The translations under genes and the position numbers were made by a program. From Arhodomonas aquaeolei DSM 8974 (GTDB lineage: Bacteria > Pseudomonadota > Gammaproteobacteria > Nitrococcales > Nitrococcaceae), in NCBI RefSeq assembly GCF_000374645.1, contig NZ_KB894800.1, positions 416,589-480,588 on the forward strand: a DNA stretch of 64,000 nucleotides, given 5' to 3'. The notes beneath the pieces are model-generated. The model saw only the letters and a list, made by a program, of their open reading frames with translations. It was not told where the DNA came from and ran no database searches. Position 1 is the stretch's first letter. Each line of letters opens with the position of its first letter. Positions 51,566 through 61,860 of the stretch are shown here, one piece after another.

Positions 51566-52639
51566 ATGCGCGTACTCGGCATCGAGACCTCCTGCGACGA
51601 AACCGGCGTCGCCGTCCACGACAGCGCCCGCGGGCTGCTCGCGCACTGCCTGCACAGTCAGATCGAGACCCACGCCCGTTACGGCGGGGTGGTCCCCGAG
51701 CTGGCCTCCCGGGATCACGTGCGCAAGCTCGCGCCGCTCATCCGGGAGGCCCTGGAGCGGGCGCAGACCCCGCGCACCGCCCTCGACGGTATCGCCTATA
51801 CCCGCGGCCCCGGCTTGGCCGGCGCACTGCTCGTGGGCGCTGCGACGGCGAGGGCCATGGCCTTCGCCCTGGACATCCCCGCAGTGGGCGTCCACCACAT
51901 GGAGGCGCACCTGCTCGCGCCGCTGCTGGAGGCGGACCCGCCGGCCTTCCCGTTCGTCGCCCTGCTGGTCTCCGGCGGCCACACCATGCTGGTGCAGGTG
52001 GCCGGCGTCGGCCGCTACCGGCTGCTCGGCGAGAGCCTGGACGACGCCGCCGGCGAGGCCTTCGACAAGACCGCCAAGCTCCTCGGCCTCGGCTACCCGG
52101 GCGGCCCGGCCGTGGAGCGCGCGGCCCGCGACGGCGACCCCGGGCGCTTCAGATTCCCCCGGCCCATGACCGACCGCCCGGGGCTCGACTTCAGTTTCAG
52201 CGGGCTCAAGACCCACACCCTCAACACCGCCCGGCGCGAGGGCGACGCCCCGCAGACCGTCGCCGACATCGCCCGCGCCTTCCAGGACGCGGTGATCGAC
52301 ACCCTGGCGATCAAGTGCCGCCGGGCGCTGGACGAGACCGGCGTACGCCGGCTGGTGGTGGCCGGCGGCGTCGGCGCCAACGCGGCGCTGCGCGAACGCC
52401 TGGCGGAGGTCGCCCGGCGCCGCGACGCCCGCGTGCATTACCCGCGCATCGAGTTCTGCACCGACAACGGCGCCATGGTCGCCCATGCCGGCTGCCTGCG
52501 GCTGCCCGGCGAGGGCAGCCGGGACGACGCGTTCGACATCGCGCCGCGCTGGGACCTCGAATCACTTGCCCCTCCCGGGGACGCGGTTACGGCACCAGCC
52601 GCTGGAGCCAGCGCACCAGGCGCCGGGTCCCGGGGCTGA
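51566..52639 (+). CDS. tsaD: tRNA threonylcarbamoyladenosine transferase TsaD
   Basis: 357 aa from ATG 51566. [17 protein letters not shown] start, [15 protein letters not shown], the metal-binding HHMEAHL near 109-115 (H-x3-H), [22 protein letters not shown] and the late [14 protein letters not shown] with the third metal ligand. Completes the t6A modification of ANN-decoding tRNAs with TsaB/E. The last ~25 residues (Ala/Gly/Pro-rich) are beyond the usual end and overlap the convergent flavoprotein gene by 53 bp. Confidence 0.97.
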   Translation: MRVLGIETSCDETGVAVHDSARGLLAHCLHSQIETHARYGGVVPELASRDHVRKLAPLIREALERAQTPRTALDGIAYTRGPGLAGALLVGAATARAMAFALDIPAVGVHHMEAHLLAPLLEADPPAFPFVALLVSGGHTMLVQVAGVGRYRLLGESLDDAAGEAFDKTAKLLGLGYPGGPAVERAARDGDPGRFRFPRPMTDRPGLDFSFSGLKTHTLNTARREGDAPQTVADIARAFQDAVIDTLAIKCRRALDETGVRRLVVAGGVGANAALRERLAEVARRRDARVHYPRIEFCTDNGAMVAHAGCLRLPGEGSRDDAFDIAPRWDLESLAPPGDAVTAPAAGASAPGAGSRG

Positions 52640-54002
52640 ACAGCCGTCCGGAATAGGCGGTGTTCGCCGCCCGCCGGTGAATCTGTGCCAGCGTCGGATA
52701 GGCGTGGACGGCGCTGGAGAGGCGGTCCAGGCGGACGCCGGCCTGCATGGCGAGCACGATCTCGTGGAGCAGCTCGCCGGCATGGGGCCCGAGCAGCGTC
52801 GCCCCCAGGATGCGCCCACGCCGCACCACCAGCCGGATGCCGCCGGCCGGGACGCCATCGATCAGCGCCCGGTCCACCGCCGTGAACCGGTAGGTCAGTA
52901 CGCGCGCGTCCGGGTAACGGGCGTGTGCCTCGGTCTCGGACAGGCCCACCGCGGCCAGCTCCGGGTCCGTGTAGGTCACCCGCGGCACCACCCGGTAGTC
53001 CGCGCGCTTCGGCCAGCGGAACACCGCGTTGGCGATCACGATGCCGGCCTGGTACTCGGCCATGTGGGTGAACGGATACAACCCGGTGACGTCGCCGCAG
53101 GCGAAGATATGGCGCCGCGAGGTGCGCATGCGCGCGTCCACGCGGATCCCGGCGGGTCCGTGCTCGACACCGGCGGCCTCCAGGCCGAGCCCCCCGGCGT
53201 TGGCCTCGCGCCCCACGGCGACGAGGATGCGGTCCGCCACCACCGGCAGGTGCTCGGTGCCCTGGTGGACCTGCAGCGTCAGTCCGCCGGGCTCGCGCTC
53301 GACGCGCTCCAGCCTCGCCCCGAGACGGAAGCGCACCCCCTCGGCCTCCAGCGCCTCGCGGAGCTCGCCGGCGACCGCCGGCTCCTCCCGCGGCAGGATC
53401 TCGCCGGCGGCCTCGATGACGGTCACTGCCGAGCCCAGCCGCGCGAAGGCCTGGGCCAGCTCCACACCCACCGGGCCGGCGCCGACCACCGCGAGGCGCT
53501 CCGGCAGCCCGTCCAGGTCGAACACGTCCTCGTTGGTGAGGTACCCCGCCTCGGCGAGGCCGGGCACCGCCGGCACCGCCGGGCGCGAGCCCGTGGCGAT
53601 GACGAACCGCCGGGCACGGATACGCTCGCCCTTGACGCTCACCTCGTCCGGCGCGGTGAACCGGGCCTCGCCGAAGAGGACGTCCACGCCATAGCCGCGG
53701 AAGCGCTCCGGGTCGTCGTGGGCCTGGATCGTGTCGATGACCTCATGCACCCGGCGGCGCACGTCGGCGAAGACCGCCGGCCGCGCCGTCGCGGGCAGAC
53801 CGAAGTCGGGGGCCCGGCGCATCAGGTGGGCGACCTGGGCGGAGCGCAGCAGGGTCTTGCTCGGCACGCAGCCGTGGTGCAGGCAGTCGCCGCCGAGTCG
53901 CGCGCTGCGCTCCACCAGCACCACGTCGAGGCCGAGCTGGCCGGCGACGCTCGCCGTCACCAGGCCGCCGACGCCCCCGCCGATGACCACCAGATCCCGC
54001 AT
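52587..54002 (-). CDS. MerA-like FAD-dependent disulfide oxidoreductase
   Basis: 471 aa from ATG 54002; longer in-frame starts run through the membrane gene. FAD site [18 protein letters not shown], redox pair [13 protein letters not shown] (C-x4-C), NAD site [30 protein letters not shown] and the dimerisation domain ending [18 protein letters not shown] with the acid-base His. It lacks the N-terminal heavy-metal domain and C-terminal Cys pair of real mercuric reductases, so the substrate is not mercury by evidence here. Family members are very often next to TVP38/TMEM64 proteins, as is the case here (TGATG overlap), pointing to membrane-linked redox chemistry. Confidence 0.85.
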   Translation of the reverse strand: MRDLVVIGGGVGGLVTASVAGQLGLDVVLVERSARLGGDCLHHGCVPSKTLLRSAQVAHLMRRAPDFGLPATARPAVFADVRRRVHEVIDTIQAHDDPERFRGYGVDVLFGEARFTAPDEVSVKGERIRARRFVIATGSRPAVPAVPGLAEAGYLTNEDVFDLDGLPERLAVVGAGPVGVELAQAFARLGSAVTVIEAAGEILPREEPAVAGELREALEAEGVRFRLGARLERVEREPGGLTLQVHQGTEHLPVVADRILVAVGREANAGGLGLEAAGVEHGPAGIRVDARMRTSRRHIFACGDVTGLYPFTHMAEYQAGIVIANAVFRWPKRADYRVVPRVTYTDPELAAVGLSETEAHARYPDARVLTYRFTAVDRALIDGVPAGGIRLVVRRGRILGATLLGPHAGELLHEIVLAMQAGVRLDRLSSAVHAYPTLAQIHRRAANTAYSGRLFSPGTRRLVRWLQRLVP

Positions 54003-54676
54003 CACGCGCCGTCCCTGTCCGCCGCTGGCTGAGAACGGTAGCGTCTCACCAGCCGGGGCAGGAACGCCACCGCGGCGAACACCCCCAGCGCGATCAGCAC
54101 CGCCTGCACGGCACCGCGCCCACCGGCGATGGCGGCGGCCCCGGCATGCCCCACCCAGGCATAGGCGAAAGCCCCCGGGGCCATGAACACCAGGCTGGCC
54201 AGCACGAAGTGCGCCAGCGGGATGCGGGTCACCCCGAGCGCGTAGTTGAGCAGGTTGAAGGGGATGAGCGGCACCAGCCGGGTGAAGGCGACGAAGCGCC
54301 AGCCCTCTGCCTCCACCCCGTCGACCAGTCGGCGCAGCCGTCCGCCGGTGCGCCGGGCCACCCAGTCCGCGGCGAGGTAACGGGCGACGAGAAAGGCGAT
54401 GCTCGCCCCGGTGGTGGCACCGAGCAGGGCGTAGAGCGTGCCCGCCCATGGCCCGAAAAGGACCCCGGCCGCCAGGGTGAACACCAGCCCGGGCAGGAAG
54501 AGCACCGTCGCCGCCGCATACAGCACCATGAACGCCAGCGGCGCCCAGGCCCCGAAGTCGTCCAGGCGCGCGCGCAGGGCCGCCACCGTGAACGCATCGC
54601 GGTACCACAGCGCAACCGCTACGGCGGCGAGCATCCCGAGCAGCAGCAGTGCCCTGGCGGTGTTTCTCGCGTTCAA
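54002..54676 (-). CDS. TVP38/TMEM64 (DedA-like) membrane protein
   Basis: 224 aa from a TTG at 54676 that directly follows GGGAGGGGG; an ATG at 54742 would give a longer unconserved start. About five to six hydrophobic segments; the family core is FLPGLVFTLAAGVLFGPWAGTLYALLGATTGASIAFLVARYLA and FVAFTRLVPLIPFNLLNYALGVTRI. Such proteins are suspected lipid scramblases or small-molecule transporters. Stop overlaps the start of the flavoprotein gene, a widespread pairing of unknown purpose. Confidence 0.85.
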   Translation of the reverse strand: MNARNTARALLLLGMLAAVAVALWYRDAFTVAALRARLDDFGAWAPLAFMVLYAAATVLFLPGLVFTLAAGVLFGPWAGTLYALLGATTGASIAFLVARYLAADWVARRTGGRLRRLVDGVEAEGWRFVAFTRLVPLIPFNLLNYALGVTRIPLAHFVLASLVFMAPGAFAYAWVGHAGAAAIAGGRGAVQAVLIALGVFAAVAFLPRLVRRYRSQPAADRDGA

Positions 54677-54796
54677 GCCCCCTCCCGGCAGGATCGAATG
54701 GCGGATGCCCGCAGTCTGCCCGCCCGCCCGCGCCGGCGCCATCCGTAATCCCCGCTACCCGCCCTTGGGGGCGGACGTGATAAATCGGCATAATGA

Positions 54797-55876
<1,080 letters not shown>

Positions 55877-55881
55877 CGCCC

Positions 55882-56724
55882 ATGGCCGAGGCGACAGGAG
55901 GGGAGGCGCGGGTGGACCGCTACGCCGTGATGGGCAACCCCATCGCCCATTCGCGCTCGCCGGAGATCCACCGGCGCTTCGCCGAGCAGACCGGCGAGGC
56001 CATCCGCTACGAGCGCATCCTGGTGCCCGAGGGCGGCTTCGCCGGGGCGGTCGCGGAGTTCGAGGCCGCCGGCGGCGCCGGCCTCAACGTGACCGTGCCC
56101 TTCAAGGGCGACGCCTGGGCCCTGGCCGACACCCTCTCGGACCGCGCCGAGCGGGCGCGGGCGGTGAACACGTTGATCATCAGCGACGCCGGGCTCTACG
56201 GCGACAACACCGACGGCATCGGCCTGGTCCGGGACCTGCGCGACAACCACGGCGTGACCCTCGCCGGCGCCCGGGTGCTGATCCTGGGCGCCGGCGGTGC
56301 CGCCCGCGGTGCCCTGCCCTCGCTCCTCGAGGAGGCCCCCGCGTCGGTCCACGTCGCCAACCGCACGGCGGAGCGCGCGCGCGAGCTCGCGGCCGCCTTC
56401 GCGGACCTCGGCACCGTCACCGGCAGCGGCTACGAGACCCTCGCGGAGATGCGTTTCGACGTGGTCATCAATGCCACCTCCGCCGGGCTGACCGGTGAGC
56501 TGCCGCCGCTGCCGGACACCCTGCTCGCCCCCGGGGCGTGCTGCTACGACATGGTCTATGCCGACGAGCTCACGGCCTTCGTGCGCTGGGCGCGGACCCA
56601 CGGCGCCGCCGTCGCCGCGGACGGGCTCGGCATGCTCGTCGAGCAGGCCGCTGAGTCGTTCTTCCTCTGGCGCGGCCACCGACCCCGCACCGCACCGGTG
56701 ATAGAGGCACTGCGCGGCGCATGA
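55882..56724 (+). CDS. aroE: Shikimate dehydrogenase AroE
   Basis: 280 aa from ATG 55882, 5 bp after hemB. Substrate site RYAVMGNPIAHSRSPEIHRRFA, catalytic Lys/Asp in NVTVPFKGDAW and GDNTDGIGLVRDL, NADP site VLILGAGGAARGALPSL with VANRT (phosphate-binding Arg), and NATSAGLTGE. Reduces 3-dehydroshikimate. The stop overlaps the antiporter gene by 4 bp. Confidence 0.97.
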   Translation: MAEATGGEARVDRYAVMGNPIAHSRSPEIHRRFAEQTGEAIRYERILVPEGGFAGAVAEFEAAGGAGLNVTVPFKGDAWALADTLSDRAERARAVNTLIISDAGLYGDNTDGIGLVRDLRDNHGVTLAGARVLILGAGGAARGALPSLLEEAPASVHVANRTAERARELAAAFADLGTVTGSGYETLAEMRFDVVINATSAGLTGELPPLPDTLLAPGACCYDMVYADELTAFVRWARTHGAAVAADGLGMLVEQAAESFFLWRGHRPRTAPVIEALRGA

Positions 56725-57950
56725 GCGAGGCGCTCCAGGCCGCGGACCTCAACGCCCTGCTGGTCCTGCTCATCGGCGTGGCCACCGCCGCCGCCATGGG
56801 CCTGCGCGCCGGCTGCGAACGCCTCGGCCTGCCGCCGCTGGTGGGCTATCTCCTGCTCGGCGTCGCGATCAGCAGCGTCGACCAGGGCCTGCCGGTGCTC
56901 TCCGACCCGGTAATCGAGGGCTTCGACCTGCTCGCCAACCTGGGCCTGGTGGCCCTGCTCTTCCGGGTCGGCCTCGGGCTCGACCCCCGCACCCTGCTCG
57001 CCAAACTCCCCGGCGCGAGCGTGGTCTGGGTCGGCGACGTGACCGTCTCCGGGCTGATCGGCTTCGCCACCGCGCACTGGCTCCTCGGGCTCGCGCTGAT
57101 CCCGTCGCTGATCATCGGCGTGGCGCTCACCGCCACCAGCATCGGCGTGGTGATGCCCGTGTGGCAGGACGCCGACGCCCTGGACGGGGAGGCCGGCTCA
57201 CTCACGGTGGACGTCGCCGAGCTCGACGACATCTCCGGGGTCATGCTGATGGCGGTGCTGTTCGCCGTGCTGCCGGTGCTGCAGTCCGGCAACGGTGCGC
57301 TCTGGGGGTCGCTGGCGAGCGCCGCCGGCGGCCTGGCGGTCCGCTTCGCCGGCTTCGCCGTGCTGTGCTGGCTGTTCGCGCGCTTCGCCGAGCCGGCCCT
57401 GCACCAGTTCCTGCAACGCTGGGAGAATCCGCCGGAGCGGCTGCTCACGGTGGTCGGCGTGGGCTCGGCGATCGCCGCCGTGGCCGGTGTGCTCGGCTTC
57501 TCGCTGGCGATCGGCGCGCTGTTCGCCGGCCTGGTGTTCAGCGCCTTCCCCGAGCGGGTGCAGTCGCAGAACACCTACCACGCGCTGTACGACTTCCTCA
57601 CCCCGTATTTCTTCATCGGCATCGGGCTGAAGTTCAACCCGACTCTGCTCCTGCCCGCCCTGGGCATCGGCGCCGTGCTGGTCGTCGCCGCCGCGGCGGG
57701 CAAGCTCGCAGGCCCCTACCTCGCCGCCCGGCTGACCACGGACCGCGACTCCGCGCGGCTGCTCGCCGTGAGCATGGTGCCCCGCGCGGAGATCGCCATG
57801 GTCGTCATCCACCAGGCCCACGCCCTCGGCCCGTGGGCGATCAGCGATCACCTCTACGGCGCCATGGCCGTGGTCAGTCTCGTGACCTGCGTGGTCACGC
57901 CGCCACTGCTCGGGCGGATGCTGGCACGGCGGCGCGACAGCCGGGCATAG
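56721..57950 (+). CDS. CPA2-type cation:proton antiporter
   Basis: 409 aa, about 11-12 hydrophobic helices and no RCK/TrkA-N domain. Early GLPPLVGYLLLGVAI and GLVALLFRVGLGLD are typical of the KefB/NapA type; a helix with VDVAELDDISGVMLM carries Asp residues suited for ion exchange. Probably a Na+ or K+/H+ antiporter, useful in saline habitat; ion specificity is not readable. Translationally coupled to aroE. Confidence 0.88.
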   Translation: MSEALQAADLNALLVLLIGVATAAAMGLRAGCERLGLPPLVGYLLLGVAISSVDQGLPVLSDPVIEGFDLLANLGLVALLFRVGLGLDPRTLLAKLPGASVVWVGDVTVSGLIGFATAHWLLGLALIPSLIIGVALTATSIGVVMPVWQDADALDGEAGSLTVDVAELDDISGVMLMAVLFAVLPVLQSGNGALWGSLASAAGGLAVRFAGFAVLCWLFARFAEPALHQFLQRWENPPERLLTVVGVGSAIAAVAGVLGFSLAIGALFAGLVFSAFPERVQSQNTYHALYDFLTPYFFIGIGLKFNPTLLLPALGIGAVLVVAAAAGKLAGPYLAARLTTDRDSARLLAVSMVPRAEIAMVVIHQAHALGPWAISDHLYGAMAVVSLVTCVVTPPLLGRMLARRRDSRA

Positions 57951-58001
57951 CCGGCCCCGGCGGCGCATGATGAGGACCGGGCTCCGCAGGGGAGACAGGC
58001 A

Positions 58002-58637
58002 ATGACCGGGATCGAGGCGCTCGCCGCCTTCACCGTGACGGCCGGGCTGATCACACTCACCCCGGGGCTCGATACGGCCCTGGTGCTGAGGACGGCCGCG
58101 GTGGAAGGCGGCCGGCGGGCGCTGTGCGCCGGGCTCGGGGTGGCCGCGGGCTGCCTCGCCTGGGGACTGGCGGTCGCGCTGGGCCTGGGCGCGGTGCTGG
58201 CCGCCTCGGAACTGGCGTACACCGTCCTCAGGTGGACCGGCGCGGCCTACCTGGTCTGGCTCGGCATCCGCCTGATCCGGGGCGCCGGTGCGGGCCCTGA
58301 CGTCCAGGATGCCGTAACGGGCCCGCACACCGGAGCCCCCGGCTGGTTCCTGCGCGGGCTGACCACCAACCTGCTCAACCCCAAGGTGGGGGTGTTCTAC
58401 GTGACATTCCTGCCGCAGTTCGTGCCCGCCGGCGCCGACGTCGTGGTCTTCTCCGCGCTGCTCGCGACGGTCCACGCCGTCGAGGGGATCGCCTGGTTCA
58501 CGCTGCTGGTGGCCGCCACGCGGCCGCTCACCGCCGCGCTGCGGCGGCCCCGGGTGACGCGGGTTCTGGACACCGTCACCGGCGGCGTGCTCCTGGCCTT
58601 CGGCCTGCGCCTGGTCACCGGCTCTCCGCGGGCGTGA
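58002..58637 (+). CDS. LysE/RhtB-family amino-acid exporter
   Basis: 211 aa with AGGGGAGA upstream. Six hydrophobic helices; family marks ITLTPGLDTALVLRTA near 18-33, GAAYLVWLGIRLIRG and TNLLNPKVGVFYVTFLPQFVP. Exports amino acids such as threonine, homoserine lactone or lysine; substrate open. Convergent with the next gene. Confidence 0.9.
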   Translation: MTGIEALAAFTVTAGLITLTPGLDTALVLRTAAVEGGRRALCAGLGVAAGCLAWGLAVALGLGAVLAASELAYTVLRWTGAAYLVWLGIRLIRGAGAGPDVQDAVTGPHTGAPGWFLRGLTTNLLNPKVGVFYVTFLPQFVPAGADVVVFSALLATVHAVEGIAWFTLLVAATRPLTAALRRPRVTRVLDTVTGGVLLAFGLRLVTGSPRA

Positions 58638-58661
58638 CCCGCCCCCGCGCGGGCCTGCCGG

Positions 58662-59714
58662 TCACACGATCGGCGGCTCCGGGTCACTGCCCTGCCAGTC
58701 CTGGTCCTCCTCGAGCTCGCGGTTGAAGGCCTGGACGTAGCGGGCCACGCGGTGCACCGAGTCGAAACGGGCGACGTGGAACAGCGCCTCGCCCTCGTGG
58801 ACCAGGGGCAGGTTGTTGCGGCCGATGACGATACCGCTCGCCCCCGCCTCCACGGGGATCTCGCGGTCGCCGAAGGGATCGGCGATGTAGCCGAGGATCT
58901 GGCCCTCCTCCACGTACTCGCCCAGGGGGACGATCGCGCGGAACATGCCGTCCTGCTCGGCCCGGGTCCAGCTGCTGTTGTTGGCGGCGTAGCTGTTGCG
59001 TGGGCGACGGCGCACGCGACTGGCCGCGACCATGCCGAGGTGCCACATGACCTGGAGCACACCCTGCACGCCGGCCTTGATCGAGGACTCGTCGAAACGC
59101 AGCGCCTCACCGGCCTCGTAGGTGATCACCGGCCGACCCTCGTCGCTGCAGGTCTTGCGCAGGCTGCCCTCGATCAGCGGGGTGTTGACGATCACCGGCG
59201 TGGCGAAGGCCTTGGCCATCGCGGTGCAGTCCGGGTCGTCCAGGTTGGCCCGGATCTGGGGCAGGTTCTCGCGGTGGATCGCCGCGGTGTGCAGGTCGAT
59301 GACGTGGCTGGCGTGGCTGAGGATTTCCGTGCGGAAGAGGTTCGCCAGGCGCCCGGCGAGCGAGCCGCGCTCGCTGCCCGGGAACGCGCGGTTGAGATCG
59401 CGCCGGTCCGGAAGATAGCGCGAGCGGTCGGTGAAACCGAAGACGTTGACGATGGGGACCGCCAGCAGTGTCCCCCGCAGGCGCCGCAGGGCCGGCAGCT
59501 GGAGCAGCCGGCGGATGATCTCCACGCCGTTGATCTCGTCGCCGTGGATGGCGGCGTTGACCAGCAGCACCGGGCCGTCGCGCCTGCCGTGGATGACCTG
59601 CACCGGCAGTGTCACCGGCGCGTGGGTATAGAGCAGGGCCGCCGGGATATCGATGGTACGCCGCTCGCCGGGACGCACCGTGGTCCCGGCGAGGGTCAGG
59701 GCCTGACGCGCCAT
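58662..59714 (-). CDS. Succinylglutamate desuccinylase/aspartoacylase-family protein
   Basis: 350 aa. Zinc carboxypeptidase-like fold: VNAAIHGDEINGVEIIRRLL supplies H-x2-E and SHVIDLHTAA the later His; Arg in FPGSERGSLAGRLA fits substrate binding. The C-terminal ~90 residues form a biotinyl/lipoyl-like barrel (EGQILGYIADPFGDREIPVEAGASGIVIGRNNLPLV). The family includes enzymes acting on N-acyl amino acids and on ectoine precursors (DoeB-like), but specificity cannot be assigned. Its start overlaps the stop of the gamma carbonic anhydrase gene by one base. Confidence 0.85.
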   Translation of the reverse strand: MARQALTLAGTTVRPGERRTIDIPAALLYTHAPVTLPVQVIHGRRDGPVLLVNAAIHGDEINGVEIIRRLLQLPALRRLRGTLLAVPIVNVFGFTDRSRYLPDRRDLNRAFPGSERGSLAGRLANLFRTEILSHASHVIDLHTAAIHRENLPQIRANLDDPDCTAMAKAFATPVIVNTPLIEGSLRKTCSDEGRPVITYEAGEALRFDESSIKAGVQGVLQVMWHLGMVAASRVRRRPRNSYAANNSSWTRAEQDGMFRAIVPLGEYVEEGQILGYIADPFGDREIPVEAGASGIVIGRNNLPLVHEGEALFHVARFDSVHRVARYVQAFNRELEEDQDWQGSDPEPPIV

Positions 59715-60244
59715 CAGAGCCGCCCCTCGTGCTTCTCCTTGACCCGGACGTAGTGGTGGGCGGAGTAGACGAGCTGCTCGCGCTCCTCGGCACTGAGCTC
59801 GCGCGCCGCTTTCGCGGGTGAGCCGACATAGAGATAGCCGGCGTCCAGGCGCCGGCCCGGCGGCACCAGCGTGCCCGCGGCGATGATGCAGTCGTCCTCG
59901 ACCACGGCACCGTCCATGATGATCGCGCCCATGCCCACGAGCACCCGGCTGCCCACGGTGCAGGCATGCACCACGGCGCGGTGTCCGATGGTGACGTCCT
60001 CGCCGACCACGGTGGGGAAGCCACCGGGGCTGTAGGGCCCGTCATGGGCGACGTGGATCACCGTGCCGTCCTGGACGTTGCTGCGGTCGCCGATGGCGAT
60101 GCGGTTGACGTCGCCACGGATCACGGCGGTCGGCCACACCGAGACGTCATTACCGAGGGTCACGTCGCCGATGATCACGGCGCTCTCGTCGATCCACGCG
60201 CTGTCGGCGACGCGCGGCCACTTCTCGTCGAACGGTCGAATCAT
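59714..60244 (-). CDS. Gamma carbonic anhydrase family protein
   Basis: 176 aa from ATG 60244. Left-handed beta-helix hexapeptide repeats run through DVTLGNDVSVWPTAVIRGDVNRIAIGDRSNVQDGTVIHV. Zinc ligands fit TVIHV and TIGHRAVVHACTVG, the three-His pattern of Cam/YrdA proteins. Trimeric; many members have little CO2-hydrating activity. Upstream gap to gorA 88 bp. Confidence 0.93.
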   Translation of the reverse strand: MIRPFDEKWPRVADSAWIDESAVIIGDVTLGNDVSVWPTAVIRGDVNRIAIGDRSNVQDGTVIHVAHDGPYSPGGFPTVVGEDVTIGHRAVVHACTVGSRVLVGMGAIIMDGAVVEDDCIIAAGTLVPPGRRLDAGYLYVGSPAKAARELSAEEREQLVYSAHHYVRVKEKHEGRL

Positions 60245-60332
60245 GTCCTCGCTCCCTGGCTGCGGCACGGGGCGGCGACGCTCCGCCGTCCGCCGTGCGC
60301 TCTTCGGCCGCAAGATACCGCCCTTCGCGGCC

Positions 60333-61691
60333 TCAGGCCATGGTGACCACTTCCTCGGCACTGGTGGGGTGGATGGCCACGGTGTCGTCGAGGTCCGCCT
60401 TGCTCGCCCCCATGCGCACCGCGACGGCGAAGCCCTGGAGCATCTCGTCCGCCCCCAGGCCAAACAGGTGCACCCCCACCACCTGGCGGGCGTCGCCGAC
60501 GCAGACCAGCTTCATCGCGCTGCGACGCTTGGCCGCGGCGTCGGCAAGGGCATACTCCATGGGCACGAACCGGGTGCTGTGCACCGTCACCGCCTCGTCG
60601 CCGTACTCCGCCCGGGCCTGGTCCTCGGTGAGGCCGACGGTGCCGATCGGCGGGTGGGTGAACACCACCGTGGGGATCGTCTCGTAGACGAGATGGCGCT
60701 CCGGCTGCCCGCCCCAGAGCCGGTCAGCGAGACGGCGGCCGGCGGCGATGGCCACCGGCGTGAGCGGAAAGGCGTTGCCGGTGACGTCGCCCAGTGCATA
60801 GATGTGGTGGGCGTTGGTGGCCTGGTACGCGTCCACCGGGATGCTGCCGTCGGCGCGGACATCCACGCCCGCGGCGTCGGGGCGCAGCGCCGCCGTCGCC
60901 GGCGTCCGCCCGATGGCCCAGATGACCTCGTCGAGGCCGTCGAGGTGACGGCCGTCCTCGGCGTGCAGCGAGAGCCTCTCGCGCCGGCGCTCCAGGCGCG
61001 CGGGGACGAAGTGGTTCACCACCTCGATGCCGTCGGCGGCCGCCGCCTCCAGGTAGGCCTCGCGGATGATCGGGTCGAAGGCGCGCAGCGGCGAGTCCCG
61101 GCGCACCACCAGGCGCACCCGCGCCCCGAGCTGGTGGAGCACGCCCGCGAGCTCCACGGCGATGTAGCCGGCACCGACCACCGCCACCTCGTCCGGGCAG
61201 GCGGTGAGCTCGAAGAAGCCGTTGGAGTCGATGCCGAGCTCCGCGCCGGGGATGTCCGGGTACATCGGCGTGCCGCCCACGGCGATGACGAAGCGGTCCG
61301 CGGTGTAGCGCTCGCCGCGCACCTCGATGGTGTGCGGGTCGACGAAACGCGCCTCGCCGCGCAGCACCGCGACGTCAGAGTTGTCCAGGTTGCGGGCGTA
61401 GATGCCGTTCAGGCGCTGGATGTAGGCCTCGCGGTTGGCCACCAGGGCGCCCCAGTCCAGGCCGTTGACGGTGACGTCGAAGCCGTAATCCCCGGCATGG
61501 CGGAGCGCCTCCGCGGCATTGGCGGCGTTCCACATCACCTTCTTGGGCACGCAGCCGACGTTCACGCAGGTGCCGCCGAGGCGCTCGCGCTCGACCACCG
61601 CGCAGTTCGCCCCGTAGCTCGCGGCCCGGCGCGCGGTGGCGATACCGCCGCTGCCGCCGCCGATACAGATCAGATCGAAATGGTTGCTCAT
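60333..61691 (-). CDS. gorA: Glutathione-disulfide reductase
   Basis: 452 aa from ATG 61691. FAD site [18 protein letters not shown], redox motif [16 protein letters not shown] (C-x4-C), second nucleotide site [21 protein letters not shown] with [14 protein letters not shown], and terminal HPTSAEEVV with the acid-base His. The second nucleotide-binding segment shows the Arg pair (RLVVRRD) expected for NADPH preference. Keeps the glutathione pool reduced. Confidence 0.95.
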   Translation of the reverse strand: MSNHFDLICIGGGSGGIATARRAASYGANCAVVERERLGGTCVNVGCVPKKVMWNAANAAEALRHAGDYGFDVTVNGLDWGALVANREAYIQRLNGIYARNLDNSDVAVLRGEARFVDPHTIEVRGERYTADRFVIAVGGTPMYPDIPGAELGIDSNGFFELTACPDEVAVVGAGYIAVELAGVLHQLGARVRLVVRRDSPLRAFDPIIREAYLEAAAADGIEVVNHFVPARLERRRERLSLHAEDGRHLDGLDEVIWAIGRTPATAALRPDAAGVDVRADGSIPVDAYQATNAHHIYALGDVTGNAFPLTPVAIAAGRRLADRLWGGQPERHLVYETIPTVVFTHPPIGTVGLTEDQARAEYGDEAVTVHSTRFVPMEYALADAAAKRRSAMKLVCVGDARQVVGVHLFGLGADEMLQGFAVAVRMGASKADLDDTVAIHPTSAEEVVTMA

Positions 61692-61860
61692 GCGACTCTC
61701 TGCCCCAACACTTAGCATTCAGGCCGGCGGCGCCGTCCGGTACCGGCCCTAATCTACTGCGCTGCGGCGCCGCGGCAAAGCACCGCCACCGCGACGAACC
61801 AGGTGGCAAGGCGACCGCGCCGCCCACCGGCGACGCCCCGAACGGAGAAACAGCACCCGA

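Noticed and set aside
52587-54002. Mercuric reductase
   Set aside because: The redox pair is generic; no N-terminal metal-binding domain, no C-terminal Cys pair and no mer genes nearby.
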